A model generated the notes under the pieces. The model was not told the origin of the DNA and made no database searches. It worked only from the letters and a program-made list of their open reading frames with translations. The position numbers and the translations under genes were made by a program. DNA of 64,000 nucleotides from NCBI RefSeq assembly GCF_000226115.1, contig NC_016457.1, forward strand, positions 6,324,001 through 6,388,000, in the 5' to 3' direction. This DNA comes from Thermothielavioides terrestris NRRL 8126. Its lineage: Eukaryota > Ascomycota > Sordariomycetes > Sordariales > Chaetomiaceae. Below are positions 1 through 11,288 of this stretch, in pieces. How positions within the stretch are numbered: position 1 is the stretch's first letter; the number at the start of each line of letters is the position of its first letter.

Positions 1-1994
1 AGATACCGCTAAGAAGAAAGAAAGGCGCTTTAAACAGTTCTGACTAAGAGCTTAGATCAGCTACCTTGTAGGATACGATTCCTTAAATATCTATTATATC
101 TAGAACCTAGCTATCGACTAAGTAGTATATATATACGATATAATCTTTAATAAGAAGTAGATATATTTAGATGATCCAAAGCTTATAGTATAAGATATTC
201 CCTAAGTAGACCTCAAAGAGCTAAAGTACTAGCTTAATACTAGAGGCACTAATAATGCTAATTAGCTAGATAATAGCAATTTTATACCTATAGCTAAGGA
301 AGAGGATATAATAGAGGTGTTTAGTATATCCTTAATAATATTCGAAGAACTAGAAGAGAGCCTAGCTACTACTAAAGAAGTGTTAAATACTATTATAGTA
401 AAAGGCGATACTATTAGCACCTTTCTAGAGTTCTAATATCCAACTTCTCCGTCTACTCTACTAAACGCCCTAATTGTAGCTACCCTCCTAGGCTCACGTT
501 TACCTAGAGCCTCTAAAGGAGCGTTCTAGCTATAGAAGACTACTTTCAACGTAGGAACATTAGGCCCTAGAGCTACTGAATATAGGCACTTAAGGAGGGT
601 CCTCTATATAGAGGAAGAGAGAGAGGAACTCGCCTAAAAGAGTAAAAAGAAGGTAGTCAGTACTATTAAGAAGGAAGATAGTAGTACTAAAAGGATCTCC
701 TAAAAAGAAGTCGATCACCTATAGTAAGAAGGTAAGCTTAGATCTATCTACTAGTCGATACTCCCGCCTATACCTCGATAGCACTCTGAACTCAAAGATC
801 ATCTACTAGGCTAGCTATTCCTAGAAGCTAAACACAATTATCTTCGAAGCTACAAAGTAATAAGCTCCTAAGAAGAGATTCGCTACTATAACAAAGAGGT
901 CTAGGGCAAGCAGATCCTAGATTATATATAGGTATATATCTATAAGTTTAATAAGAGTAGGCACCTTATTAAGTATAAGGCGAAGCTTATAATATATAGC
1001 GATTAGTAAAAGAAGAGGTTTATTAAAGAGAACTATATAGCTATACTTACTATATAATCCTTTAAAACAGTGCTTACTACTATAGCGAAGTTCGACCTAG
1101 AACTAAAGTAGTTTAATATAGTTAGCGCCTTCGTCAATATAAAGATCAATAAAGACATTTATATAGAGATACTATATAGCTATCGTAAGCTAGGAACTAT
1201 CCTAAAGCTAAAGAAGGCACTTTATAGCCTATAGAAATCTCCTCTCCTCTAGCAACGAGAGCTGATAGCCACTCTAAGGAACCTAGGGTTCTAGGCTATA
1301 CTATAAGAGCCCTATATTATAACGAACAAAGGTATTATTATCTTCTTCTATATAGATAACATTGTCTTCGCCTATTATAAGAAGGATCAACATAGAGTTG
1401 TTGGCACTTATATAGGTAGCGAAAGAAGGTATATTCCTTTAGCGCCTATTAGAGGCATTAGAGATCTATCTAGATAATAAAATCCTATTAATCCAATACA
1501 ATAATAAATAGACGATCTAGCTAATTAACGCTAAGATATCTATACTATAGACAAAGCTAAAATATATCGACATTTATAACTACTAGCTACACTAAGAAGC
1601 TTAGAATAAGAGGGTTAACGTAGATTATATACCTTTGAACTAGATGTTAGCTAACAGCCTAACAAAGGCGCTAGAACCAAAGCCCTATAGGAAGTTTATA
1701 GAAATGCTTAATCTAGCGGATATCTAGGCCCTTATCGAGATCTATACCTATTAGACGGTATAGAAGAAAGAAATATAGGGCTAAAAGAAGGCTTTGGCCA
1801 AATAGAAGGTTCAGTTTACAGTGTAATACGTAGGATTGAGAAAGGTAGGCGTACAAGGCTCGGTAGATCAGGGCAATAGCAGAAGGACCTTAATACTATA
1901 GAATTGCTAGATCAGGAAGGACGTAGTATTGGGAATAGCTTTATAGATTACTGGATTTGGCAGGCCAGAGCTAGAGGCTCGACCTAGGGGGGTG
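1..1994 (+). mobile_element. Decayed Ty1/copia retrotransposon body (pol), RIP-like
   Basis: No open frame survives here, but conceptual plus-strand translation from about 900 to 1700 follows a copia polyprotein. It shows the reverse-transcriptase start (WVYIYKFNKSRHLIKYKAKL), a KFDLEL...F.IVSAFVN segment, and KLKKALYSL before the catalytic FFYIDN box (normally YVDD) near 1345-1365. A tail resembling the LADSLTKAL end of RNase H lies near 1650-1680. Many CAG codons read TAG, and CA and TG dinucleotides are scarce while TA is abundant. That is the expected product of repeat-induced point mutation (CpA to TpA). A purine tract at 1986-1992 precedes the 3' LTR. The element enters from the left edge, so its 5' LTR is outside the window. 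It is non-functional. Confidence 0.85.
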
Positions 1995-2206
1995 TGTCAG
2001 AACCAGCCCGGCCCGGAGTAGCGGGCCAGCCCACCGAGATTAGGATCCACCGGCCTGATGCCCAACTGCCGCCTAAGACTGGGCTCCTGATCAGGAGAAC
2101 TCTCCCACAATAAAAAACATCCTCAACACCACGATTGTTCCCAGTTGTGTGCATCACTTGCATCGTGATAGCTTCATCTTCCTGAGCCTGCATAGCGGTT
2201 CCAACA
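1995..2206 (+). repeat. 3' LTR of the copia element
   Basis: This 212-bp segment starts TGTCAGAACC directly after the purine tract and ends GGTTCCAACA. The two ends are imperfect inverted repeats of the TG...CA type. It is GC-balanced and full of intact CA and TG dinucleotides, unlike the internal region that abuts it. The target duplication cannot be checked because the 5' LTR lies outside the window. Confidence 0.75.
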
Positions 2207-2668
2207 CGTCTCCTTGGCCAGGGACCGTCCGACAGACCGAAATATTTCCCCTAGGAGAAGAACGTACGTTGATCCCTCCTCCCACAAATAACATTCAACC
2301 TGACATATTTCCCCTTGAAAATGGTCCCTTTGCTCAAAGATATTCCCTTACGCTACGGGATGTCCTCCCAACTACACCGTACCCCCAGAGGTAGGAGAAC
2401 TCCGCCTAGGCGACGTCCATGGCGATGATGCTACCGAACACTCTCCAATGACTATGTGATCCAACTCGTGCTCTGAGATGGTAGTGGAGACCATGTCGAC
2501 AGCCCCCTGTGGCGCGCTATAGGAGATATCTATCAGGTACTCAATCTTAATATTTACACCAATGGCGCCTCTTGGAGTGGCCTTCCACTTATCTGCCCTC
2601 CTCTCTCTGCTTATCAGATCCCACCATGCTGTAAATAGCTGAACCATGGTTACCTTCGGTAGAGTTAC
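2207..2668. other. Intergenic, no gene recognised
   Basis: A 91-codon minus-strand frame (2372-2647) and an 81-codon plus frame are open but resemble nothing recognised. Near 2240-2350 there are loose copies of a TATTTCCCCT-like word. This is probably flanking DNA of the retroelement plus the promoter of the next gene. Confidence 0.4.
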
Positions 2669-4409
2669 ATGCGTCTGCGCCGCCCATGCTCGCCCCGCAT
2701 CCGAAAGGAGTGGGTATCATCATTTGTCCGACCTCGGCAATCCATTCCTTCTCTCCCACTCTGTAGGAACAGGTGCGCGGGTGATAGAACAACCCACGAA
2801 ATGGACGGCCTACGAGTACTCTCAGAATCCGTATTCGCCAAGCAAGCATTCAGCAGTCCGTCGCCGAGGCGGGAGCTTCACGTATTTGAGATACCCCATT
2901 CCGGCCCGGCGAGGAGGGGGACGGTCCTTGAGCCTGAGTTGGGCATCTGGGCGAATCCGAATCACGGCACTGCAGCTACAAGAACGCCAGAGTCGCCTGC
3001 GGTAGCGTGCTTACGGCTGGTGTGTGTACACCGCGAACTAGACGTCACGCTCGGCGTCTCCGAGCTTGCATTCCGAAAATTGATGGAGTCGATGAGAGTC
3101 GACAAAGGGGCATTGTCCATGATCAGTCGAGACTACGACGGATTCCACATGTTCGGTCAAGGAAGCAGCAACAAGGGTCATGGTGTCATGGATGCAAGCA
3201 GCGCCTTGCCCACCTGGTTCGTCGGCACGTCGCTCTACGCAATCCTATGGACCTTCAACCCGGAGACATCACACAGTCTCGGCGTCTTCTTCAACCGGTC
3301 GCGCAACACCTTTGCATCCTTCACCGACACCCTCGAGACGTTCGCCGCCTACATCCACAGTCCCCATCTGCTCTGTTTTAACGTCTGTGTGCATCAGCTT
3401 CACACTTACGACGACGATAGCAACAGATTCAGCCTCAAAACAATCCGGGACATTGAGAAGCAGACCGGATACTACCCAAACGCTGCAGCCCTCGATGACC
3501 CGGACCTGGAGCCGCGCCGCTGGGCGACGACCGAGTTCGAAATTGGCCAGCTATCGGACTGGGCAAGGCGGGTGGGGATCGTCACTAGGGATGCGGCAAG
3601 CAAAACACGCCATCAGGCCACCTACCGGGCCATCGTGACCGAGGTCAGAAAGGCGGGTGCGATTGCAAGGAAGGCAGCCTCCAGACGACCGGCGAAAGGA
3701 CTCGCATGGCCGGACTCGAGGCAGATGATGCGCGAAGAGAGTGCGTTAGCCTTGAGTGAGGCCGTGCCAGTCATTGAGAAACAATTGGCGACGTACGCCG
3801 AGTACCTCGACTTCCTGAGGTACCGCGCCGAACGGCTGTCCGACGTGGTGAGCTTTCCTCTACTCTAGCTTGAATACTCAGCGGCATTCCTTCCCTCAGC
3901 TTGTTGTCGTTCCTTCACTTTCAAGACATCTTCAATCTTCAATGAGGCGACTGGACCCTGGGCTTGCTAACGCCAGCCAGCTCTTCGTCCTCCTAACTCA
4001 TCAGGAAGCCGCCACGGGTACGAAACTTGCCGCTGTGAGCGTCGACATCGCACACGCCACTCTACGCGACTCGTCATCAATGAAGACCATCGCCATCATG
4101 ACAATGGTCTTCTTGCCGGGAACGTTCTTGTGCTCGCTCTTCGCCGTCCCCACGCTGCTGTGGGATCAAGACGAGGTCATTGGGCCGAGGTTCTGGGTCT
4201 TGTGGGCGTTCACGATTCCCATCACCGTCGCCACCGTCGGAGCCTGGTTCGTCTTGACTGAGTGGGAGGGCATTGTCAAGCACTGGAATCGTCGGAGATT
4301 GGGAACAAGCGAGAAGATCACGACTGGCGAGGGAATTCCGAACAGCTCTAGGTTTGCTGGATCCCATGTAGTAGGGCTAAAACGATCCCCAACACTTCCA
4401 GGGCCGTGA
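2669..4409 (+). CDS. CorA-like membrane protein (fungal CorA-related family)
   Basis: Two exons, 2669-3847 and 3981-4409, phase-0 intron with GTGAGC donor and a GCTAACGCCAGCCAG acceptor region. The joined product is about 535 aa. The N-terminal ~390 residues are soluble and include WFVGTSLYAILWTFNPE and the helical ERLSDV segment. Exon 2 continues LFVLLTHQEAATGTKLAAVS and carries RDSSSMKTIAIMTMVFLPGTFLCSLFAVP, the signature before the first C-terminal helix in fungal CorA-like proteins. A second helix follows (FWVLWAFTIPITVATVGAWFVL). Two terminal transmembrane helices are the CorA topology. The GMN signature of genuine magnesium channels was not found, so transport activity is unproven; many fungal members have unknown roles. 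The N-terminus before about residue 45 is uncertain because the sequence there looks poorly conserved. Confidence 0.72.
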
Positions 4410-5839
4410 CGGGCGAAAGCAACGGGATGAACCGGTTGGGAATTGGAAGAGGACAAAAGGAGGCCATCTCGGTAGTTCAACGTATCATGGCGTAGCCCTA
4501 CTCCATCGAGATGTGGAAGACGGTGAAGGACGAGCTTGACTCCTCAATGTGTCACCTAATTACCTCGAATCTGGCGAACGAACCATCATAGATAGAACTT
4601 ACCTATTACTACGGTGCCTGAAACGAGTACGACAGTTATGGTCGAGAGTGTGCCGACACGTACGGAGAGGAGGTGCTTGAGATAGAAAAATGGGCTTGCT
4701 GCGGCCGTGACAGATTCTGACTGGAGACGTTTAAGAGGGAGTGGCTACTTTGGACGACGAGTTCTGCAGGCCTCAGCGAGAATTACTCAGTGGAACAAGA
4801 TGGTCATGCGCGGCCACACGGACTTCAAACCCACGTCGAGACTCAAGGGGGCAGGGTGGAATTGTACAATAACTGAGAGCGAGTAGGACCACTCTTCCGC
4901 AGGTTTGGCAGGTGAAGTGGAAGCAGCTGGTCTCCCAAAGCCCCAAAAAGCTTCCGGGAGACGACTTCTACGGAAAGAGGAGTTTCCCTGGTGAAAAGTT
5001 AGTTCAAGAGGTGGTCCAAATAGTAAATAGTAGCTCTCATGGACTTGCTTAATCTGTATGTTGAAGCAACTCTACGTGATTCCCGTCGGGATGCGGACGC
5101 TACTCCAGTGGTTGACACCTGGCTTACACTGTGCGCACCTGAGATGGGCACTTGACATCTAGTCTGAACTAATTTACCTATGTCGCGCAACACCTTGCAT
5201 GTCCAACACCCCTGGAGATAGCTAACTCGTCAGACTTTGCTCGGAAGAGCATCAACTTCCTGACTCGCTAATTACACCGAAGCACCCGACGTTTTCAATG
5301 GAAGCTGTCGTAACTTGTGTGCGCATGGTAGAGAAGCTACCTAGGGATCAGGGGTACTGCTAACCCGCCGATCGCTGTCCCGATAACGTTACCAAGCATT
5401 GCGTCCTTGCCACAGGCCAAACCCGCAACAGCGCCCAGTGCCTGTGACGTCAACGCCTCCGATCCTGCAATTACGCTGCTCAAAGAGCACCTTCCCAATG
5501 CTCCCCAATCCTCCTCTTTGCCTCCTCATGCAGATGCGGCCCTTGTTTTCCACGTCAATTTCGAACGTTCCGGGTGATTTTTGCACCGCATGCTTCTGGC
5601 CGGTCATTCTCCGTGCTGCTTCCAATTCTCACTGCAGATCACCGAACCTGGAGCCGGGCGCGGCACACATCATGTCTTGCGATCCCTTGGGGGCTGACCT
5701 GAATTCAAGACCATGATCGTGCGTGTGCAGCACTGCTTAGCTCCGCGTCATCGACTCGAGACTCGAGAACCGAAACCCCGAGTACCCGAGCCCTGAGTCA
5801 CTCGTCAGTTACCCCCCCGCCATCCTACGCAAGCCCGTC
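4410..5839. other. Long intergenic stretch, nothing recognised
   Basis: Only short frames are open on either strand; none shows a domain or a convincing splice pattern. Serine- and arginine-rich frames near 5389-5716 look like shadows of codon-biased DNA. A decayed gene between 4450 and 5200 cannot be excluded. Confidence 0.35.
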
Positions 5840-6955
5840 ATGGACCGCGAGACACAGGACACCAAAGAAGACGAAGCGCCGGACCACGTCCGCGATGCCT
5901 CCGACACGACGCACGACACGGCCGTCGACTCCCACCCCAGCCGACCCAGCCTAAGCCGGGCTCTCTCCATCGTGCCCAGCGCGGCCTCGGCCGTCGCCGG
6001 CCCCGTCGACTTCTCAGAGCTGCCCGGGCTGCCGCGTCTGCGCTACCAGATCCTCGAGTACAAGGCCAAGCTGTCGCTGATCGTGTTCCTGCTCGTGCTC
6101 GAGTCCAGCCTGCTGCCCATCTCGCTGTACTACGGCCTCGTGCTGGGCACGACGCTGCGCCGCGGCATCGTCTTCGCCATCATCACGTCCTTCTTCGGCA
6201 TCGTCACCGGCATCGAGTTCTCCCTGCGCTCCTACAAGCTCGTCTTCAAGGGCGACGCCTACCGCCCCGTCGGCGGCACCCGCTGGTCGTTCGACTACAC
6301 CCACTGGACCCTGACGCTCGGCTACGCCGTCATGACCGCCATCCTGATCGGCGCCTCGATCCCGCACGACCCGCTCGTGCGCCCGCTGGCCATGCCCGTG
6401 CCGCTGTTCTTCATCCAGGTCGGCCTGCAGCTGGCGTGGAGCGGCTGGATGGACCGGACCGGCCGGTTAGCGCCGTTTCGCATCAGCTCGGTCGCCAAGG
6501 GCGGCAGGGTGCGCCCGATGGTGTTCACGCTGATCGAGGACGTCGTGGCCGTGGACGGCGGGGGCGGGCGCGAGTACCGGTATGCGTTGTTGGCCCGCTA
6601 CGACGCCAGTCGGCGCTTCCGGGCGATGATCGAGCAGCAAAATTGGTTTTGGGCGGTTGGCGCCCTGATCGATGGGGTCGGCACCATGGTCGTCATCTGG
6701 ACCGTGCCGGAAACAGTCGCATACGGTGTTGGTACGCCTCTGCCCTCTCTTGCTTCCGTTTTGAGGAATCAAGCACTCTGTTAATGACCTTATTTGTTTT
6801 TAGGCTGGGGCAGCCCCCTTGTATTCGCCCTGATCTGGACCACGATTTCGGTCTCCTGGGCCGTCAGGTCGCTCAGGAGGGAAAAGGAGCTGTGGCGAGA
6901 GGAGCACACGATCGAGAAACAAAGAGAGTCGGACACGCAACAAAGACCACAATAA
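5840..6955 (+). CDS. Multi-pass fungal membrane protein, unknown function
   Basis: Two exons, 5840-6731 and 6804-6955, joined at phase 1 (donor GTACGC, acceptor TTTTTAG), give 347 aa. Splicing restores a hydrophobic helix (GWGSPLVFALIWTTISVSWA) that the unspliced frame loses to a stop. The first ~75 residues are acidic and Ser/Pro-rich. About seven hydrophobic segments follow, including LSLIVFLLVLESSLLPISLY and GIVFAIITSFFGIVTGIEF, and the tail is charged and cytosolic-looking (REKELWREEHTIEKQRES). The layout resembles uncharacterised fungal integral membrane proteins; no catalytic or transport motif was identified. ATG 5840 lies in a good context (GTCATGG). The gene model is firm, the function unknown. 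Confidence 0.75.
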
Positions 6956-7174
6956 GAATAGCAGCGTTGTTGGCTTGTCCATCGCTTCGTGAAACCGCAC
7001 AAAGCGCTTAAAGGCCAGTGGCCTCAGTTCTCGGCCCACCGTTGATTACCGCCAACATACGCAATGCTTTCATAAAGCGGCTCCAACGCCATGCCTCACC
7101 ATGATGGCCCATGAGTCTCCTCGCACACCTTCCGTCATCTCGCTCTTGCATTGGCAGTCCTGCCGCTCACCAAG

Positions 7175-8260
7175 ATGGCGCCCACCCTTGCCACGCTCCC
7201 CCCGGAGCTGCTCATGGAAATCGCCGAATGCGAGCCCCTCGACCTGGCCAGCTTGTCCGCGCTCATCCGCGTCGAGAGGTACTTCTACCATTTGCTGTGG
7301 CCGGTGCTGTACAGGCGCAGCCCCAAGAGCTTCTTCCACTGCATCCGAACCGGTTCTGTGGCGGGCGTGTCCAAGTTCATTGCTGCCGGCGCGGACGTCA
7401 ACGCCAAGATCGACTTGTACCCCGACATCCAAGATTTCTTCGGACCGACGACGCCGTTGATGACTGCCGCGGTGAGGAACCGCGGTGAGGTCGTCGATCT
7501 GCTGCTGCGCGCGGGTGCGGACATTGCTCTAAGCACCCCCGTCTTCCTTAGCCGCACCATCCTGGCCGACAACATTCACCCGTGTGCTAGTATCGCGGAG
7601 CACAACGCCTTCACCGTGGCGCTCGCGCTCGGCTACGACGGTGTCGCTCTTCAGCTGGCCAAGGCGATGGCCGACCCCGACTCGGTCGTCGCCGCGACAA
7701 TCGCGGACAAATGGACGGCCCTCGAACTAGCGGTCTTGTGCCTGCGTCCCAAGATCGTTCGCCAGCTCCTCGCATCCGGGGCACGGCCCAATCGACAGCG
7801 CCCGCGCGGCGAGGGCGCGCCTCTGCACATTCTCATGGCGAACTACAGCTCGAACGAGCGGGTTGGTTGGGCCCCCAACGGCGCGGCCGCGTTTACGAGC
7901 GTTGTCATGGCGCTGCTCGAGTACGGTGCGGACCCCTTCATCAAACGACAGTGCTGGGCCCACAAGGATGACCCGGACTCGGAGGAGTGCCGCAAGCACT
8001 GCGTCGTCGTCCCTTGCACCGCTGGCGCCTGCTCGCCGTACCCCCAGGTGCGGAAGCACTTCCGGGATCTCGCGCACCGGCAGCTCTGCCCCAAGTTGGC
8101 CTGCAAGGCCAGCCGGCACCAGTACGCGGTCAGGAGTGAGGATATTCCGGGGCATTGTGACGTGGGGCCGGATGAAGTAATTGATATGGCGAAGGTGGAG
8201 GCAGTGACGGGGCTGGATCAAGCGGATGGAACAAGGGGAACGGCGCAGTGTATGTTTTGA
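7175..8260 (+). CDS. F-box-like/ankyrin-repeat protein
   Basis: Single exon, 361 aa, starting at ATG 7175 in the context AAGATGG. An earlier in-frame TTG at 7151 is not a plausible start. Residues ~6-45 (LATLPPELLMEIAECEPLDLASLSALIRVERYF) match the fungal F-box pattern that binds Skp1 in SCF ubiquitin ligases. Residues ~60-270 contain degenerate ankyrin repeats: AGADVNAKIDLY...TTPLMTAAVRNRGEVVDLLLRAGADIAL, TALELAVLCLRPKIVRQLLASGARPN, and ALLEYGADPF. A Cys/His-rich stretch follows (CWAHKDDPDSEECRKHC, CPKLACKASRHQ) that could bind zinc. This suggests a substrate adaptor of a ubiquitin ligase, but partners cannot be read from sequence. Such proteins are numerous and variable in filamentous fungi. 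Confidence 0.8.
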   Translation: MAPTLATLPPELLMEIAECEPLDLASLSALIRVERYFYHLLWPVLYRRSPKSFFHCIRTGSVAGVSKFIAAGADVNAKIDLYPDIQDFFGPTTPLMTAAVRNRGEVVDLLLRAGADIALSTPVFLSRTILADNIHPCASIAEHNAFTVALALGYDGVALQLAKAMADPDSVVAATIADKWTALELAVLCLRPKIVRQLLASGARPNRQRPRGEGAPLHILMANYSSNERVGWAPNGAAAFTSVVMALLEYGADPFIKRQCWAHKDDPDSEECRKHCVVVPCTAGACSPYPQVRKHFRDLAHRQLCPKLACKASRHQYAVRSEDIPGHCDVGPDEVIDMAKVEAVTGLDQADGTRGTAQCMF

Positions 8261-8756
8261 GGGTTTCGACGCGGGAGCCGACTTCCGCTTCCAGGACGCA
8301 GGCATGCTGGGCTTGTATTCATAGCATGGATAGACGGTGTTCTGGTTGTAGCTTCGAAGATTTATGTTCATACACTGCCTCAATAGTTGTCCGCGATCTC
8401 CACGGTCGTTTCTTCGTGCGTATTACCAAGTGGTCTGCCCTGCCATTCAGGCCCCCAGTTTCATGGTAGGAAGAAAGGGGTGCAGAATAAAGCCACGCAT
8501 CCCGAAGCCGACTAATCGCCGTGAGGATCAATCGAAGAAACAAACAAAATACGAGAACCAAATCAAGCGTCATGGCCACGGAGGCGATGCCTGGGTAATA
8601 CAAGGCTCTGCAAAGCCCCTGAAAGCTCCAAGGTTGCTGTGCCAAGTGGCCACCTCTAATTATGCCTTCTAGTCTAACTCAGCGTTTCAATAAGACTCAT
8701 TGCGATGCATTGCCCACGCGACCCCATCATGCTGACCCGTTCCACACGCCCGTCCC
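8261..8756. other. Intergenic between convergent genes
   Basis: The space holds the 3' flanks of two convergent genes. Short frames occur on both strands; none is convincing and no structured repeat was seen. Confidence 0.45.
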
Positions 8757-9707
8757 TTAGATGACATTCCGCAATTCCTGTCCCGCCAAGAACCTCCGCA
8801 GGTTGTCGACGATGAGCGCCTCGGCGCCCTGCGGCCGGCCGCCGGCGGCGTGCGGCGACAGGATCAGATTCGGCGCCGTGTACAGCTTGTTCCCCGCCGG
8901 CAGCGGCTCCTGCTCGAACACATCCAGCGCGGCCCCGCCGATCTCGCCCTTGACCAGCGCCTCGTACAGCGCGTCCTCGTCGACCGACGACCCGCGCCCC
9001 ACATTGACCACCCACGCGTGCTTCGGCAGCAGCGCCAGGCGCTCCCGGCCCAGCGCGTGCCGCGTGCTCGCATCGCCCGGCAGGATCATCACCAGCGCAT
9101 CCGTCTCCGGCAGCAGCGCCGGCAGCGCCTCCTCGCCAAACACCTCCACGCCCGCCCGCACGCCGGGCCGCCGCGCCACCCCGCGCACCGTCGCGCCCAG
9201 CGCCTGCAGCAGCGGCGCCAGGCACCGGCCGATGTTGCCGAACCCCCAGACCAGCACGCGGGCGTCGCGCAGGGTGCGGAAGGTGCCGGGCGCCCGGTCG
9301 GGCTGGGGCCCACCCAGGTGGCCCGGCCACTCGCCGCGCAGCTGGCAGTCGCGCATCTCGAAGAAGCGGCGGGCGGCGTTGAGCAGCAGGCCCAGCGCGT
9401 GCTCGGCCACGGTGCGGTCGTGCAGGCCCGAGCCCGTGGTCACGCGCACGCGGGCCACGTCGAAGCCGGCCGCCAGCACGTCGTTGGGCCCCGCCGCCAG
9501 CGACTGGATCCAGCGCAGCCGCGGCAGGTGCTGCGCCGCGAAGGATAGATTGGCTGCGCTGTTGGCCCACGTGATGAGCACTTCGGCGTCGAGAAGGTCG
9601 TCGGGCAGCGTCGGCGCCCGCGCGTCGTACCGGTGCAGCGTCACGGTCGGGAAGCCGGCGAGCGCGGCCGTGTCGAGCTCCAGCGTGTTGGGGTAGAGGA
9701 CCTTCAT
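8757..9707 (-). CDS. D-isomer-specific 2-hydroxyacid dehydrogenase
   Basis: Single exon, 316 aa, starting at the ATG at 9707. A longer frame to 9797 only adds a lysine tract encoded by the A-rich leader, so the internal ATG before KVLYPNTLELD is preferred. The protein has the split catalytic/NAD-binding layout of the family. The Rossmann loop is VWGFGNIGRCLAPLLQALGA (GxGxxG). The catalytic Arg is in VVNVGRGSSVDEDAL, the Glu in DVFEQEPLP and the His in ILSPHAAGG. It should reduce a 2-oxoacid or oxidise a D-2-hydroxyacid with NAD(P)H in the cytosol. Glyoxylate/hydroxypyruvate-type substrates are typical of the family, but specificity cannot be read here. Length is normal. A long purine-rich leader (mostly A) precedes the start. 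Confidence 0.9.
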   Translation of the reverse strand: MKVLYPNTLELDTAALAGFPTVTLHRYDARAPTLPDDLLDAEVLITWANSAANLSFAAQHLPRLRWIQSLAAGPNDVLAAGFDVARVRVTTGSGLHDRTVAEHALGLLLNAARRFFEMRDCQLRGEWPGHLGGPQPDRAPGTFRTLRDARVLVWGFGNIGRCLAPLLQALGATVRGVARRPGVRAGVEVFGEEALPALLPETDALVMILPGDASTRHALGRERLALLPKHAWVVNVGRGSSVDEDALYEALVKGEIGGAALDVFEQEPLPAGNKLYTAPNLILSPHAAGGRPQGAEALIVDNLRRFLAGQELRNVI

Positions 9708-9894
9708 TTTTTTTTTTTTCTTTTTTTCTTTTCTTTCTGACTTGCTCTCTGTCGCGCTGTGCTTCAAAAGGGCGAGTTTGCACGGGGTGGGTGTCACGCG
9801 GCGGAGGGAATGGCTGGGTTTCCTGTCGTTGTTGAGCGGGAGGTTTTGTTCTCGAGGAGGGGGTTCAAGGAGGGGAGTTTGGGGTATCTACACT

Positions 9895-10840
9895 AACTCC
9901 GGAGTAATTGGAGCTCCACGAAGTCGAGATGCGGGGCAGCGCAGCCCGAATCGCGTGTGCGGTTCCGGTTGCTCGCCGGCCGTGGGGCACTGCCAGTGGA
10001 GTGATTCCGCGATCGGTCCCGCTAAGCAGCTGTACGTTCACTTGAAAACACCTGGACCGCTTGTTGGCACGGGTCTGCAAGAATAGGCAGTACGGATAGT
10101 GTCCCTGGCCGTCATGCCCCAAAACCAACCAGACGGGCCCGAAGACCTTGCCCCCGCGCCGTGGCACAACCACCGGGCCGACGACCTTTTCGGCGCTGCA
10201 CCCGGCACTTCGGCCGGGCCTAGCCCAGTTTTGGAAGACCCCGCAGGAAGCACACCGGAGTCCGCTCGGAAGACGTGGATTGGCTGCCCTGCTGTCATGG
10301 AAAACTCGGTAAAACATTGGACCGAGCAGCCGAGGGGAACTGTCATCAAGGGCCACCAAAAAGGTCAGGATACACTTGGCCGTACCTCCATCAAATCTTG
10401 GACCCTACGCCCCAAATCTTTTGCGTGTTGTAGTTGAAGAGCAGCTGTTTTTTTTTCCTTCAAGGCGATCCTCTTGATCGAACGGAATTTTCGACGGTAA
10501 TGCTTGCCCAGGACCTTGCGTACGGTTTTCTTGACAACCCGGCGGGGGGCATGCCCCTAACGGGGCTGCCCAGCTCATCCGAGGGTTCCGTTTAACCATC
10601 TGGACTATGTATCGAACCTAGGCTTTGTTGAGCTTCTTCGGCCGGCCACTGCGTAGCTTTGTTTCGACGGTTCCACGTTCCTAGAAGCGTTTGAGCGTAC
10701 GGGAGATGCAGGCCAAACTGCAGTCGAAGTTGGAAGCCAAGGTTTTGCGCGATACCCCGGCTTGTCGAGCCGCAATAATTGCAGCCTTCTCCGTATCCAG
10801 GAGAAACTTTCGTTTCCCCGGATAGGCCGGACATTGAGCG
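9895..10840 (-). pseudogene. Dead Tc1/mariner-type transposase
   Basis: Reading the minus strand across frameshifts from about 10835 gives a helix-turn-helix start (FLLDTEKAAIIAARQAGVSR, then TLASNFDCSLACISRTLKRF). It is followed by RGTVETKLRSGRPKKLNK and VKRNPRMSWAA, the familiar Tc1 bipartite DNA-binding region with a GRP(R/K)KL hinge. Further down, shifted frames give VVKKTVRKVLGKHYRRK, and near 10350 a GCSVQCF...HVFR segment where a DDE catalytic box would sit. In-frame stops (for example TAG after LKRF and after LNKA) and several frameshifts make it inactive. Terminal inverted repeats and TA duplications were not located, so the limits are approximate. Confidence 0.68.
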
Positions 10841-11288
10841 ACAATTCTAGCCTAAAAGCTCGCATTTTGGCCTGCAATTGACGAAGTTGTGGTGGTTGGA
10901 AGAAAAAGGGTGGTATGGGGTCGAACGCGTACGCGACGTGTAAGTGGGGTGCCAAGGATGGAGTGTGACTCTACTTTGTGACCATAACTTTAAGATGGTT
11001 GGCACAGCAATGGAGCTGATTGCCCTGGGCACGCAAAGAGAGCCGAAGCTGAGCGGAAGCATGACACAGTAGGATGGGCAAGGAAACGATATGTAAGCCG
11101 AGGATCGGAGGTAGGTCGTTGAGCATTAACAGCGGCCGATTGGGGCCCAGGGATGGGAGAGATGGAGAGGGTGCAACCCAGAGAGAATGTGTGAGAGAGA
11201 GTGTTTGTACAGTGTGTATGAGAGAGAGAAGGCCTGAGTTTAAATGCAACCACCTCGCCCCGACGCTGAACACGGCGAAGGCTACCTA
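10841..11288. other. Intergenic, low-complexity patches
   Basis: No gene recognised. A GA/GT-rich patch runs from about 11155 to 11235 (repeated GAGAGA and GTGTGT words). It lies downstream of the rhodopsin-domain fragment and may include its 3' untranslated region. Confidence 0.4.

Noticed and set aside
5399..5716. 105-codon plus frame as a gene
   Set aside because: No start context, domain or splice support; composition like spacer.
7151..7174. Upstream start of the F-box/ankyrin gene
   Set aside because: The codon is TTG; ATG at 7175 has good context.
8674..9783. 369-codon minus frame overlapping the dehydrogenase
   Set aside because: Ala/Arg/Gly shadow; the other frame has complete dehydrogenase motifs.
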